Positions 37,176-45,530 of a stretch of 64,000 nucleotides of DNA are shown in pieces. How positions within the stretch are numbered: position 1 is the first letter of the stretch; each line of letters opens with the position of its first letter. The translations under genes and the position numbers were made by a program. The stretch comes from G963665215 sp963665215 (lineage in GTDB: Bacteria > Chloroflexota > Dehalococcoidia > Lucifugimonadales > CAUZJF01): positions 496,001-560,000 of the forward strand of contig CAXXWW010000017.1 in the NCBI GenBank assembly GCA_963665215.2, written 5' to 3'. The notes under the pieces were generated by a model. It searched no databases. It was given only the letters and a program-made list of their open reading frames with translations, and was not told the origin of the DNA.

Positions 37176-38543
37176 GAGGTTACGTCAATAGGTGTGTAAA
37201 CGACATCAGGCGGCGACCTTCTCAGCCGTTGATTCAATGGCGATTCCATCCGCATACTGTGCACCGAGATAGACGTCTTCGATCAACTCAGGGGCCTTCA
37301 GACGCCTGAAGCGCTGTTCGGCGACCATCAACATTTTCCAGATCACCGCTATCGCCCGATCGACCCTCTTGTAGCGCTTGGCGGCATCGGTCCGAAGCCT
37401 GAGGGCCGCGAAGGGTGATTCTACCGGGTTCGTCGTGCGAAGGTGCCCCCAGTGCTCCTTTGGGAAGTCATAGAAGGTGACCATGCGGTCCCAGTCCCGC
37501 TCCAAGGCCTCTGAGGCCGCCTCGTAGGAATGGTCGCCGCACCACCTGGTGAACACCGTCCTGAGCCGCTCAGCCTCTGTCCGAGTCGGCGCGTAGGGGA
37601 TAGTACGCAGCATGAGCTTGGCCTGGTCCTGTTGTCGCTTTGGAAGCTTGGCGAGCACGTTTACGATCTTGTGGTTCCAGCAGCGTTGCTCTGCCGCCTG
37701 CGGATAGACGTTGCGCAGAGCTCCCCAGATGCCCAGGTGTCCGTCTCCAACCACCAGCCTCGGGCAGCTCAAGCCCCGGCGCTTGATGTCCCTGAGCACC
37801 TCGGACCAGTTCTCTGTGGACTCCCTGTATCCAGGAACAGCGCTCACCACCACCTTGCTCCCGTCGCTCAGGGCCGCCATCACCACCAGTACCGCCGCCT
37901 TCTCCTTCTCAAGACCAGCCTTGACGTAGACTCCATCCACCCACATGTAGACCACTTCCAGGTCATCGAGGGGCCGGCTGCGCCATTGGGCAAGCTCATC
38001 GTTCCACTTATCCTTCAACCGGGCCACCGTGCTCGCCGATACCGGTGCGTCCTCTCCCAGCAGCCCCCGCAAAGCCAGATCGAAGTCGCCTTCGGATAGA
38101 CCGTGCAGGTACAGCTCGGGGATCAACTCAGCAACCTTCCTGGTCCTGTTGACGAACAGCGGCAGCAGCCGGCTCTCGAACTGCTCCTCGGTATCGCGGA
38201 CTCGCGGCCGCCTCAGCTGTATCGTTCCCGAACTCAGCGTAAGCCTCCGGGCTCTGCCGTATCCGTTCCGATAGCCGGTATCGTTGTCCGAGTCGGATCT
38301 GAGCGCCGACTTCGCCCTTCCCAGAAACGCCGTCACCTCCTCCTCCAGCAACTCCTGGATCAGCCTCTGGACCTGGCTTCGCACCCAATCCTCCAACTGC
38401 TCCCACTCCGGCCTTGACTCCGACCTACTCTCAGTGCTTTCCTTCCTCATGGGCGGTCTATCTCCTCTCTTGGGCCTCGAGCCCGTGTTGTTCAGAGAGA
38501 GGGTACACCGCCTGACTGTTTACATACTTTTTGAAGATACCTC
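37176..38543 (-). mobile_element. IS256-family element, copy 1 (TSD GACATCCA)
   Basis: 1368 bp, ends GAGGTTACGTCAATAGG and the complement GAGGTATCTTCAAAAAG. GACATCCA is duplicated exactly on both sides (37168-37175 and 38544-38551), the 8-bp duplication expected for IS256. Confidence 0.95.
37206..38450 (-). CDS. IS256-family transposase, copy 1
   Basis: 414 residues, mutator-type (Transposase_mut). DDE residues in VVYMWVDGVYVK, LVVGDGHLGIWG and TTNPVESPFAALRLR. Ribosome site GGAGATAG upstream. Full length and intact. Confidence 0.95.
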   Translation of the reverse strand: MRKESTESRSESRPEWEQLEDWVRSQVQRLIQELLEEEVTAFLGRAKSALRSDSDNDTGYRNGYGRARRLTLSSGTIQLRRPRVRDTEEQFESRLLPLFVNRTRKVAELIPELYLHGLSEGDFDLALRGLLGEDAPVSASTVARLKDKWNDELAQWRSRPLDDLEVVYMWVDGVYVKAGLEKEKAAVLVVMAALSDGSKVVVSAVPGYRESTENWSEVLRDIKRRGLSCPRLVVGDGHLGIWGALRNVYPQAAEQRCWNHKIVNVLAKLPKRQQDQAKLMLRTIPYAPTRTEAERLRTVFTRWCGDHSYEAASEALERDWDRMVTFYDFPKEHWGHLRTTNPVESPFAALRLRTDAAKRYKRVDRAIAVIWKMLMVAEQRFRRLKAPELIEDVYLGAQYADGIAIESTAEKVAA

Positions 38544-38569
38544 GACATCCATCGGGAGGAAGATAGCTG

Positions 38570-38812
38570 GTGCCGACACTTGCCTGCCCTTTTTGTTCTA
38601 AGCCCATGCGTACCGACAACGGGCTTAAGTGGCATATGGAGAATATCCATGGGCAGGCTCACGATTCTTCCGAATCGAACGTACCCACAGTCGGATCCGA
38701 CGCGCCTGACGAACAACATGCGCCAGCATCCGACCACTGCTTCCCCGCGTATAGGTCGAGAATGGCTGCCAAGGCGCGCAGCCCGCAAGTACCCTTGTAT
38801 GTCCTCCATTGA
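38570..38812 (+). CDS. Small C2H2 zinc-finger protein
   Basis: 80 codons from GTG at 38570 with GGAGGA 10 nt upstream. The N-terminus CPFCSKPMRTDNGLKWHMENIH is a classic C2H2 finger (C-X2-C-X12-H-X4-H), unusual in bacteria although Ros/MucR-type and phage fingers exist; here the finger is at the very N-terminus. The remaining 50 residues are low in structure. The promoter and operator at 37126 seem to belong to this gene, now separated by IS256 copy 1. A minus-strand frame (38625-38936) overlaps and cannot be fully excluded as the real gene. Confidence 0.55.
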   Translation: MPTLACPFCSKPMRTDNGLKWHMENIHGQAHDSSESNVPTVGSDAPDEQHAPASDHCFPAYRSRMAAKARSPQVPLYVLH

Positions 38813-38954
38813 AGAGTGACGCTACGAAATCTGATGTCAGTTCGGAGACATCGTACTCGTAGAAGTCCGCTTTGACGTTTTCCTCGAAGGGGTGCTTGCA
38901 CGCAGAGTTGTAAAAGGCGGAGCTAAAGTGGACCACCTGGATGTTGTTGTTCTA

Positions 38955-40757
38955 CGATTATGTCAGTAGTTAACAGGTCAGGGAAAATGTCAGTTCATGA
39001 AAGGATTGACATTGACCCAGAAAGAACAGGCAAGGCTCCAAGTGCTCAACGGTATCCTGGAAGGTCAGATATCAGTGGATGAGGCGGCAGAGGTTCTGGG
39101 AGTGAGTGAACGCCACGTTTGGCGAATCCTGGCGGAGTATCGGAAGGAGGGTGCCGCCGCACTGGCTCATGGGAACCGAGGTCGCCGAGCGAACAACTCC
39201 ATCCCGGAGGAGGCTAGGACTCAAGTTGTGGCCCTGGCACGCACACGGTATGCAAGAGTAAATCATACGCACCTAACCGAGCTCCTGGCAGAGCGGGAAG
39301 AGATCGTCTTGGGGCGCTCTACGGTCCGGCGTATCCTGGTAGGCGCCGGCATGGCTAGCCCCCGTCGACGTCGACCCCCACTGCATCGGGTCCGTCGCCA
39401 GCGCATGAGCCAGGAAGGCATGTTGGTGCAAGTAGATGGCAGCGTTCATGCCTGGCTAGAAGAACGGGGCCCTCGATGCACCCTGCTGTTGGCAATCGAT
39501 GATGCCACCAGCACCGTGCCCTACGCACTGTTTCGCCATGAAGAGGACACTCATGGCTATTTCCTCCTCATGCAAGAGCTGATCCGGCGTTGTGGGGTTC
39601 CTTTGGCCCTGTACAGTGACCGCCACGCCGTCTTCAAGTATGTACCTGGCTCGCATCAATCGCCTGCGCCGACCCAATTCGGTCGTGCGATGGCAGAGCT
39701 TGGGGTGGAGCAGATCTTCGCGCGTTCTCCGGAGGCGAAGGGTCGGGTAGAACGGGCCAACGGCACCTTCCAGGATCGGCTGGTGACCGAACTACGTCTG
39801 GCTGGGGCCAGAACCATCTCAGAGGCCAACCAAGTCCTGTGGGCTTTCTTGACCCGCTTCAACAAGCGATTCGGGGTGCCACCAGCACAGTCCACCAACG
39901 CATATCGCTCTCCAGATCCGGACCTGAACCTGGCAGGCATACTGTGCTTCAAGCATAGCCGCAAGGTGGCCAGAGACAACACAGTCAAGTACAACTGGCA
40001 TACCCTCCAACTGCTTCCTTCGAGCGAACGGTCCACTTACGTTGGAGCGCACGTGGTGGTCCAGGAGCGATTGGACGGCAAGCTAGTAGTGTGCTATCAA
40101 AACCAAATCGTCCCTACCCAGGAAGCGCCACCGCGTCCTGGTGTCCTCCGGACTCTGAACGCCACTCGAGGTCTTGGCAGCGTCACCGTGGAGAACCTCG
40201 CTGCAGGCATGGACACCAACGGGATCGGTGGTCACGAGCGAGAAGGACTGGGAGCGATGACCGCGATCGGCCGGGGACTCGCCGCAGGGAGATTGACCAC
40301 GGATCGCGAGAGTGAAGCCGTCCACCCTAAGGCTCAACCACCCAGACCGCCGACGCCTCGTCAGCGAGCCCGTTGGAAAGCAGTGCAGAGGGCCAAGCGT
40401 CGAGGCCTTTCTCTTCGGGCAATCGCCCGGGAATTGGGCATATCCCGCATCACCGTCCGAAAGTACGTTGAGGCTTCAAGTCCACCTGTCTATCCGGACA
40501 GGGAGCTCGCTGCTCACTCTTGATCATGTGGAACCGCCTTCGGTCCATAACAACCGGCCTGTGGGTAAGTGGGCAATCCCGCCAAGGTTGTCCATTTATC
40601 CGCGGGCTGCTCCGCTCGGATCGAGTCACCATCACTGCCACCCACGGTGTCACACGAAGCTGGAGGTGGGGGATTTCTCAATCATCGAACTGGATAACTA
40701 TTGGCTTGACACAGCAACCACTGACATAATCGCCGGTCCATTACCCTGACATAATCG
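38955..40757 (+). mobile_element. ISNCY-like element with repeated CGATTATGTCAG ends
   Basis: CGATTATGTCAG at 38955-38966 and its complement at 40746-40757 delimit the element; a second internal copy of the complement lies at 40721-40732. No target duplication is seen. The right end cuts a hypothetical gene at 40759. Confidence 0.75.
38997..40523 (+). CDS. ISNCY/IS481-like transposase with C-terminal HTH
   Basis: 508 residues. N-terminal helix-turn-helix (ISVDEAAEVLGVSERHVWRILAEYRKEG), then a DDE integrase core with VQVDGSVHAW, ALYSDRHAVF and SPEAKGRVERANGTFQDRL. A beta-rich segment follows, and an unusual second HTH at the C-terminus (AKRRGLSLRAIARELGISRITVRKYV), as in resolvases and some transposases of the ISNCY group. 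Apparently complete. Confidence 0.85.
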   Translation: MKGLTLTQKEQARLQVLNGILEGQISVDEAAEVLGVSERHVWRILAEYRKEGAAALAHGNRGRRANNSIPEEARTQVVALARTRYARVNHTHLTELLAEREEIVLGRSTVRRILVGAGMASPRRRRPPLHRVRRQRMSQEGMLVQVDGSVHAWLEERGPRCTLLLAIDDATSTVPYALFRHEEDTHGYFLLMQELIRRCGVPLALYSDRHAVFKYVPGSHQSPAPTQFGRAMAELGVEQIFARSPEAKGRVERANGTFQDRLVTELRLAGARTISEANQVLWAFLTRFNKRFGVPPAQSTNAYRSPDPDLNLAGILCFKHSRKVARDNTVKYNWHTLQLLPSSERSTYVGAHVVVQERLDGKLVVCYQNQIVPTQEAPPRPGVLRTLNATRGLGSVTVENLAAGMDTNGIGGHEREGLGAMTAIGRGLAAGRLTTDRESEAVHPKAQPPRPPTPRQRARWKAVQRAKRRGLSLRAIARELGISRITVRKYVEASSPPVYPDRELAAHS

Positions 40758-40758
40758 C

Positions 40759-41278
40759 TGGACGTCGACACCGCAGTGGTACACCTTCTCGCCGCCCTTG
40801 ACAACCTCGACCAGGGTACGACACTCCCTTTCGGGATGGACCCGTCCTTCGGAAGAGAACCCCACGGTGGGTCCTTGTACATGTCGTGAGTGTCCTCACT
40901 CAGACCTGTGATACGTTCGAACTGCATCAGCGGATGGACAGTACGTCCCGTCCATGAGGCCACTGTAGACCACCGGACCGGCCTCTCCTCATCTCTATTC
41001 GGGTAGGCAGGGTGAAATATTCGGGCGTACGCCGCAAACCCTTCGGGCAGCAAGGAACGCAGCGTCCCGAAAGCTGAGAGGCGCTCCTCCACCCACCTGG
41101 CCTCGGACACATCCTCGGAGAACTCCACACCATCGGGTGCCAGCTTCGTTTGCCGGATGGGAATGCCGCCTCCAGTGGAGAGCAGGGACATGCTGGACAT
41201 GCGGCTTCGGTACCTCCGCAACGTCCAGCGCGAGATTAATCTGCGAATCCATGATTGTCGGATGTACTTCATCCTCAT
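40759..41278 (-). pseudogene. Conserved hypothetical protein, truncated and frameshifted
   Basis: The core reads WVEERLSAFGTLRSLLPEGFAAYARIFHPAY and WSTVASWTGRTVHPLMQFERITG. I recall this pattern from uncharacterised actinobacterial proteins that bind nothing known. Near 40835 the frame shifts (to ECRTLVEVVKGGEKVYHC) and the ISNCY-like element removes the end. The start is uncertain; MSSMSLLSTGG at about 41198 is an option. Confidence 0.5.
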
Positions 41279-41365
41279 ATTGCTAATCGAGTCCTGGTAC
41301 TGACGGAGACTGTCTCCAGCGGGGCCTATTGAGCAAAGCTGAACCTCAATATGCTTCGCATTGTT

Positions 41366-42448
41366 CTAGAGAGGTGTGCCGCGCTGGGGGCTTGTCCTGT
41401 ATTTGTAGAACTGCTCGTATTCCTGCTGGTGTCCCGCTAGGGTTTCAGGGTCCCTTTGGAGCACTACCATCGTCTTGAGTAGGCTGAGCAGCCGTACATG
41501 CGTGATGCCGATCGACGTAGCCAGGATCGAGTCACCGTCTCGCATGATGTGGGCCACAACCACCGGTTCCGGCTCCCACCAGAAGGCCAGTTCCACGTCG
41601 CCTGGTGCTCCATCCACTTCGACAGTAAACCTTCGACGCTCAGCGCTGCTGATGCGCGCCAGATTCCAGTCGCGGTGGATGTTGCCTCTGCGCTGATACT
41701 CTCGCCTCAACTCCTCTGAGCCGTGAGACTTCACCAGGCTAAGGATGGCGAGTAACTCCCTAGAGAGACGGCTTTCATTGGATACCCCGGTGGTGTCGGC
41801 ATGCTGGCTCAGCTCTATGGCCTGTGGAGCGCCCTTCGGCCCCCCTGCAACGTAGGTGAGTGTGACACGTTCAACAGTGCGGCCATTCCCTTTGCTACTC
41901 CAGCCTACGTCCTCTAGGCGCAGTCCCAGGGGACTGCCCTTGAGACCATAAACCGGGAATGCAGCATCGGCCAACAGGCGGGGCAGATCGATGAGGCCCG
42001 TCACGCTCTCGTAGGATGCGTTGCGTCTCAGGGCGGCCACGAAGGGACGCCTCTCCTTCAGCCGATACAGTAGCCGCTTGAGGACGTTGCCGTTGTCCTT
42101 CTGGGAGTGCGTAACTGCTCTTTCTCCAACCGACTTCTCCCCACATGTGCGACAGAACATATCACCGTTTAACCGCGAGTAGCCGAAATAGCCTACCGGG
42201 GAAGGGCCTTTCAATATACGTTGTAGCCGCAGCAGCAACCTCTTAAGGAGGTGGACGTTATCGCTTCGCGACCGGCCCATTTGCTCCCGGAGCCTTTCGA
42301 GGACATGGTCCTGGGGGATCTGATCTACCTGGCCTGTTTCCGCACGCAGTAGCATTGCCTGCGCCATGCCCAACAAACCGCCGCACCTGTGGCAACGGGT
42401 ATTGCGCGCCTGAGCCTCCACAAAGCCGTCTGGTTGATTATCAGCCAT
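41366..42448 (-). CDS. Hypothetical protein with two CxxC zinc-binding motifs
   Basis: 360 residues. N-terminal CHRCGG and a later CRTCG (near residue 97) could form a zinc ribbon; the segment between is basic and helical (LLKRLLLRLQRILKGPSPVGYFGYSRLNGDMFC). The C-terminal half (KGSPLGLRLEDVGWSS onward) is mixed alpha/beta with DVELAFWWEPEPVVVAHI. No signal peptide and no family recognised. It stands alone, with the truncated gene 40759-41278 downstream in the same direction. Confidence 0.65.
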   Translation of the reverse strand: MADNQPDGFVEAQARNTRCHRCGGLLGMAQAMLLRAETGQVDQIPQDHVLERLREQMGRSRSDNVHLLKRLLLRLQRILKGPSPVGYFGYSRLNGDMFCRTCGEKSVGERAVTHSQKDNGNVLKRLLYRLKERRPFVAALRRNASYESVTGLIDLPRLLADAAFPVYGLKGSPLGLRLEDVGWSSKGNGRTVERVTLTYVAGGPKGAPQAIELSQHADTTGVSNESRLSRELLAILSLVKSHGSEELRREYQRRGNIHRDWNLARISSAERRRFTVEVDGAPGDVELAFWWEPEPVVVAHIMRDGDSILATSIGITHVRLLSLLKTMVVLQRDPETLAGHQQEYEQFYKYRTSPQRGTPL

Positions 42449-42607
42449 AACTATCGCTCAATCGACCATCGTCCCTTGGGGAAATGACCACTTGCCCAAC
42501 TCCCAATGGCCGGGAAGCGGGCATAGGACTTTCGACTTGCCGGATGAATCGTGCGGCACGACATCCTGCCTGACCCGCAAGCAGGGATGCGCCGCATCCA
42601 AGGGACT

Positions 42608-42898
42608 CTACTTTCGTTTGGGGACCTCATACAAAACTTCTTTCTCAGACTCGATAAACCAGCCCCTCAAATCATCCCCGCTGAATGAAAGACCATTCTC
42701 CAAAGGGTCAACCGCCCCTGTATCTGAAGGCCGAAATGGATCAGTCGGAACAAAAGCCACAACAAGACGACCAGATGGAAACTGGGCTGCTTCAAAGTAG
42801 CCTCTGGCTTCCGTAAGCACGTTGTTGTCAGTAAACCTCACCTCCCCCACGCCTGAAAACCCCGCCAACGGCGTCCCATGCAGTTCTATCAACTTCAT
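42608..42898 (-). CDS. Hypothetical protein (96 residues)
   Basis: MKLIELHGTPLAGFSGVGEVRFTD and WFIESEKEVLYEVPKRK at the ends; predicted beta-rich. AGGA lies 11 nt before the start. No family recognised. It is oriented like the neighbouring 41366 gene, about 160 bp away. Confidence 0.5.
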   Translation of the reverse strand: MKLIELHGTPLAGFSGVGEVRFTDNNVLTEARGYFEAAQFPSGRLVVAFVPTDPFRPSDTGAVDPLENGLSFSGDDLRGWFIESEKEVLYEVPKRK

Positions 42899-43191
42899 GC
42901 CAACGTGTCCTGAAATAAAGATAGTTAACCGGGATTCCCCAGATCAAACCACCTTTCCTGGATATAGCTCCCGCGGGGATACCGCCAAATATAATCCCGC
43001 ATTCCAAGGGCGTCAAATGCGGTCTGATGCGGCCTGATTCACTCAAAGTCCCCGCTTTCATTGGGCAACCACTGTACTGCCAAGCGTAAAAGCCCCAAAC
43101 CGCTTGTCTACGCCCAAGTCTCGCCCTTGGGAAGCTCTTTTGCCCTGTGCGACCCCGTAACCGTAACCAATCCCGACGCTCCTAAAGTGGA
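42899..43191. other. Intergenic, nothing recognised
   Basis: About 290 bp with no supported frame or signal. It ends where a transposase fragment begins. Confidence 0.4.
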
Positions 43192-43622
43192 CTAGCCAGG
43201 AGCCAGCCTAAGCCGACCAATTCGTTCCAGTATCCCGCCTAGCATTTCCCGGCTCACGAGCACCTCAGCAAGCTGAAACACCAGCCTTCCGGCATGGCGC
43301 ACCAACCGTCCTCCAGTCTTGATCATCCTGGTCTGCAGACTGGTCAACGACCAGTGCTTCATTGCCTCCGGTAAGGCTAGCCTTCTCATTAAGTTGCCCA
43401 AGTTGTAAGCCAGCACGAACAACTCCAGCCTGACCTGATTGGCCACGAACTTGTGGCAGGACAACCTCGTCCAGTTCAGGGCGTACTTGCCTTCTTTTAT
43501 CCATTGCTCCGCGGTGCCTCGGCCATTGTAAAAGCGGACTATCCCGATGTTTGGATAGCTCAGATTGGTGACGACGAAGCCCACTCTGGGAAACAGTTCT
43601 CCCTGGTGCCACTCCACCTTAG
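43192..43622 (-). pseudogene. Fragment of a second IS1380/IS4-type transposase
   Basis: The last 140 residues of a DDE transposase different from the IS1380 of this window: GTAEQWIKEGKYALNWTRLSCHKFVANQVRLELF and AMKHWSLTSLQTRMIKTGGRLVRHAGRLVFQLAEV. The glutamate-bearing segment is in GTAEQWIKEGK. IS1380 copy 4 has removed the front, so this is a relic of an older element. Confidence 0.85.
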
Positions 43623-45341
43623 CCCGAATCCACCGAAGGAGGGCGTCGGGTTAGCGTCCTGAGGCGGCCAGAGGGTGCTCCTCTGAATCTGGGATAATGG
43701 TTTTGTAACAGCAAAACAGTCCCAGAGAAGGAGCACCCAATAGATGCTACCACGCAACCACCCCGACCGGATCCGTATCGTCTTTGACGATCACCGCCTG
43801 GTGGCCAATGCCGGGCTGCTCCTTCCGGCCACCCTGGCGCGGCACCTCGGCCTGCCCGAACTCGTCCGGCAGCGCCTCGACCTGGGCGATGCCCCGGGGC
43901 GGGCGAACACGAGCGACAAGATGATGACGCTGGTGGCGTCTGCGCTGGCTGGGGGCGACTGCATTGACGACGCCGATGTGTTGCGCACCGGGGGGACGGC
44001 CTGCACCCTGGGCGGCACTCTCAAGGCGCCATCCACCCTGGGCACCTTCCTGCGCAGCTTCCGGTGGGGCCACGTCCGTCAACTCGACCGGGTGAGCCGC
44101 GAGTTGCTGGCCCGGGCTTGGCAGGCCGGGGCGGGACCCGGCGACGGGCCCCTGACCATTGACCTGGACTCCACCATCTGCGAGACCTACGGACTGGCCA
44201 AGGAGGGCGCCCGCCACCACGGCTATACCGGCAAGCGGGGCTACCACCCGCTGCTGGCCATCGCCGCCGGCACCGGAGACGTGCTGATGTCCCGGCTGCG
44301 CGAGGGCCGGGCCAACACCGCCCGCGGCGCCGCCCACTTCCTGCGGGAGACGGTGGGACGGGTGCGCTACGCCGGGGCCAACGGACGACTCACGCTACGG
44401 GCCGACAGCGGGTTCTACACTCATGGCGTGGTATCCGTCTGCCGCAAGATGGATGTCCGCTTCTCCATCACCATCCGCCAGCACAAAAGCCTGCACAATC
44501 TCATCGAGGCGATACCCGAAGATGCCTGGACGCCGATTCCTTACTGGATGGACGGCGCCGCCGATGTGGCCGAGACCACCTGCACCCCCTTCCAGGCCGA
44601 GGCGGACGCCGCGCCGGTACGGCTCATCGTCCGGCGGGTGAAGCCCACGCCCGGTTCCCAACTGGCCCTCTTCGCCAAATACAGCTATCATGGCTTCATC
44701 ACCGACCGGGACGGGGAGTTGCTCGAACTGGAGGCTGACCATCGCCGCCACGCCGAGATCGAGAATGCCATACGCGACCTCAAGTACGGCGTCGGGCTGA
44801 ACCATCTCCCCTCGGGCCGCTTCGCCGCCAACGGCGCCTGGCTGGCCGTCCAGACGATGGCCCACAACCTGGCCCGCTGGACGGCGCGGATCGGTCTGGG
44901 AGAGCGGATAGCCACCACCAAGACCCTCCGGCGGCGGTTCTTCTCCCTGGCCGGACGGCTCACCCGCTCGGCACGCCGGTTGACCCTGCATCTTCCGGAT
45001 CGCTGGCCTTGGGCTGAGAAGTTCAGCCGCGCCTTGGCCCGGCTGCGAGCCATTCCACTCCCGGCCTGACGGCACCGTCGGCGACCGACCCACCCACCGG
45101 ACAACCGAAGATCCCCGCAGACTCGTGCCAGCCCGGTCCGAGAGAGTTCCCTGCTGCGTATTCTCTCGCCATCCCGCGCATCGCAGCTCCCGCAGACGGC
45201 CATAGGGGCCCCTGTGCGGCGATGAAGACCGTCCGCCGACCTCCCTACCCCAAATGGAACCCAGGCTATTTCCCCTGTAGCTCCCTCACCCCCCTTCCGC
45301 TTTCCTCACGCCGTCCATCCGTGTCCTTCGGTGGATTCGGG
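43623..45341 (+). mobile_element. IS1380-family element, copy 4 (mosaic)
   Basis: 1719 bp, transposase on the plus strand. Its left 200 bp (through codon 20) match copy 1, the rest matches copies 2, 3 and 5. Flanks CTTAG and CTAAC are not a direct duplication; left neighbour is a transposase relic, right neighbour the tail of an unrelated gene. Confidence 0.9.
43744..45069 (+). CDS. IS1380-family transposase, copy 4
   Basis: 441 residues, DDE residues as in copy 2. The N-terminus has RIRIVFDDHRLV as in copy 1, instead of RIQITFDDRRLV in copies 2, 3 and 5. Complete. Confidence 0.95.
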   Translation: MLPRNHPDRIRIVFDDHRLVANAGLLLPATLARHLGLPELVRQRLDLGDAPGRANTSDKMMTLVASALAGGDCIDDADVLRTGGTACTLGGTLKAPSTLGTFLRSFRWGHVRQLDRVSRELLARAWQAGAGPGDGPLTIDLDSTICETYGLAKEGARHHGYTGKRGYHPLLAIAAGTGDVLMSRLREGRANTARGAAHFLRETVGRVRYAGANGRLTLRADSGFYTHGVVSVCRKMDVRFSITIRQHKSLHNLIEAIPEDAWTPIPYWMDGAADVAETTCTPFQAEADAAPVRLIVRRVKPTPGSQLALFAKYSYHGFITDRDGELLELEADHRRHAEIENAIRDLKYGVGLNHLPSGRFAANGAWLAVQTMAHNLARWTARIGLGERIATTKTLRRRFFSLAGRLTRSARRLTLHLPDRWPWAEKFSRALARLRAIPLPA

Positions 45342-45517
45342 CTAACACAGCCGCAAACGGTTCATCACCCCAGGGCGCACCAAATGACACGGAAACGAAT
45401 GCTTCGACGATGGATACTCAATCCTCGGATGCCTCCAAGACTCACGCATCTGTCAACGCCGATGATCCGACTCCAACGTCGGTTCCCACACCCCGGATAT
45501 CTCAGCTCGGGCAGTAA
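45342..45517 (+). pseudogene. Tail of a Ser/Thr-rich protein cut by IS1380 copy 4
   Basis: From the IS edge an open frame reads NTAANGSSPQGAPNDTETNAS...PTPTSVPTPRISQLGQ and stops at 45515. Composition (Thr, Ser, Asn, Pro) is that of an extracytoplasmic linker or secreted tail. The front of the gene is missing. Confidence 0.35.
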
Positions 45518-45530
45518 CCCGAGCCGCCGC

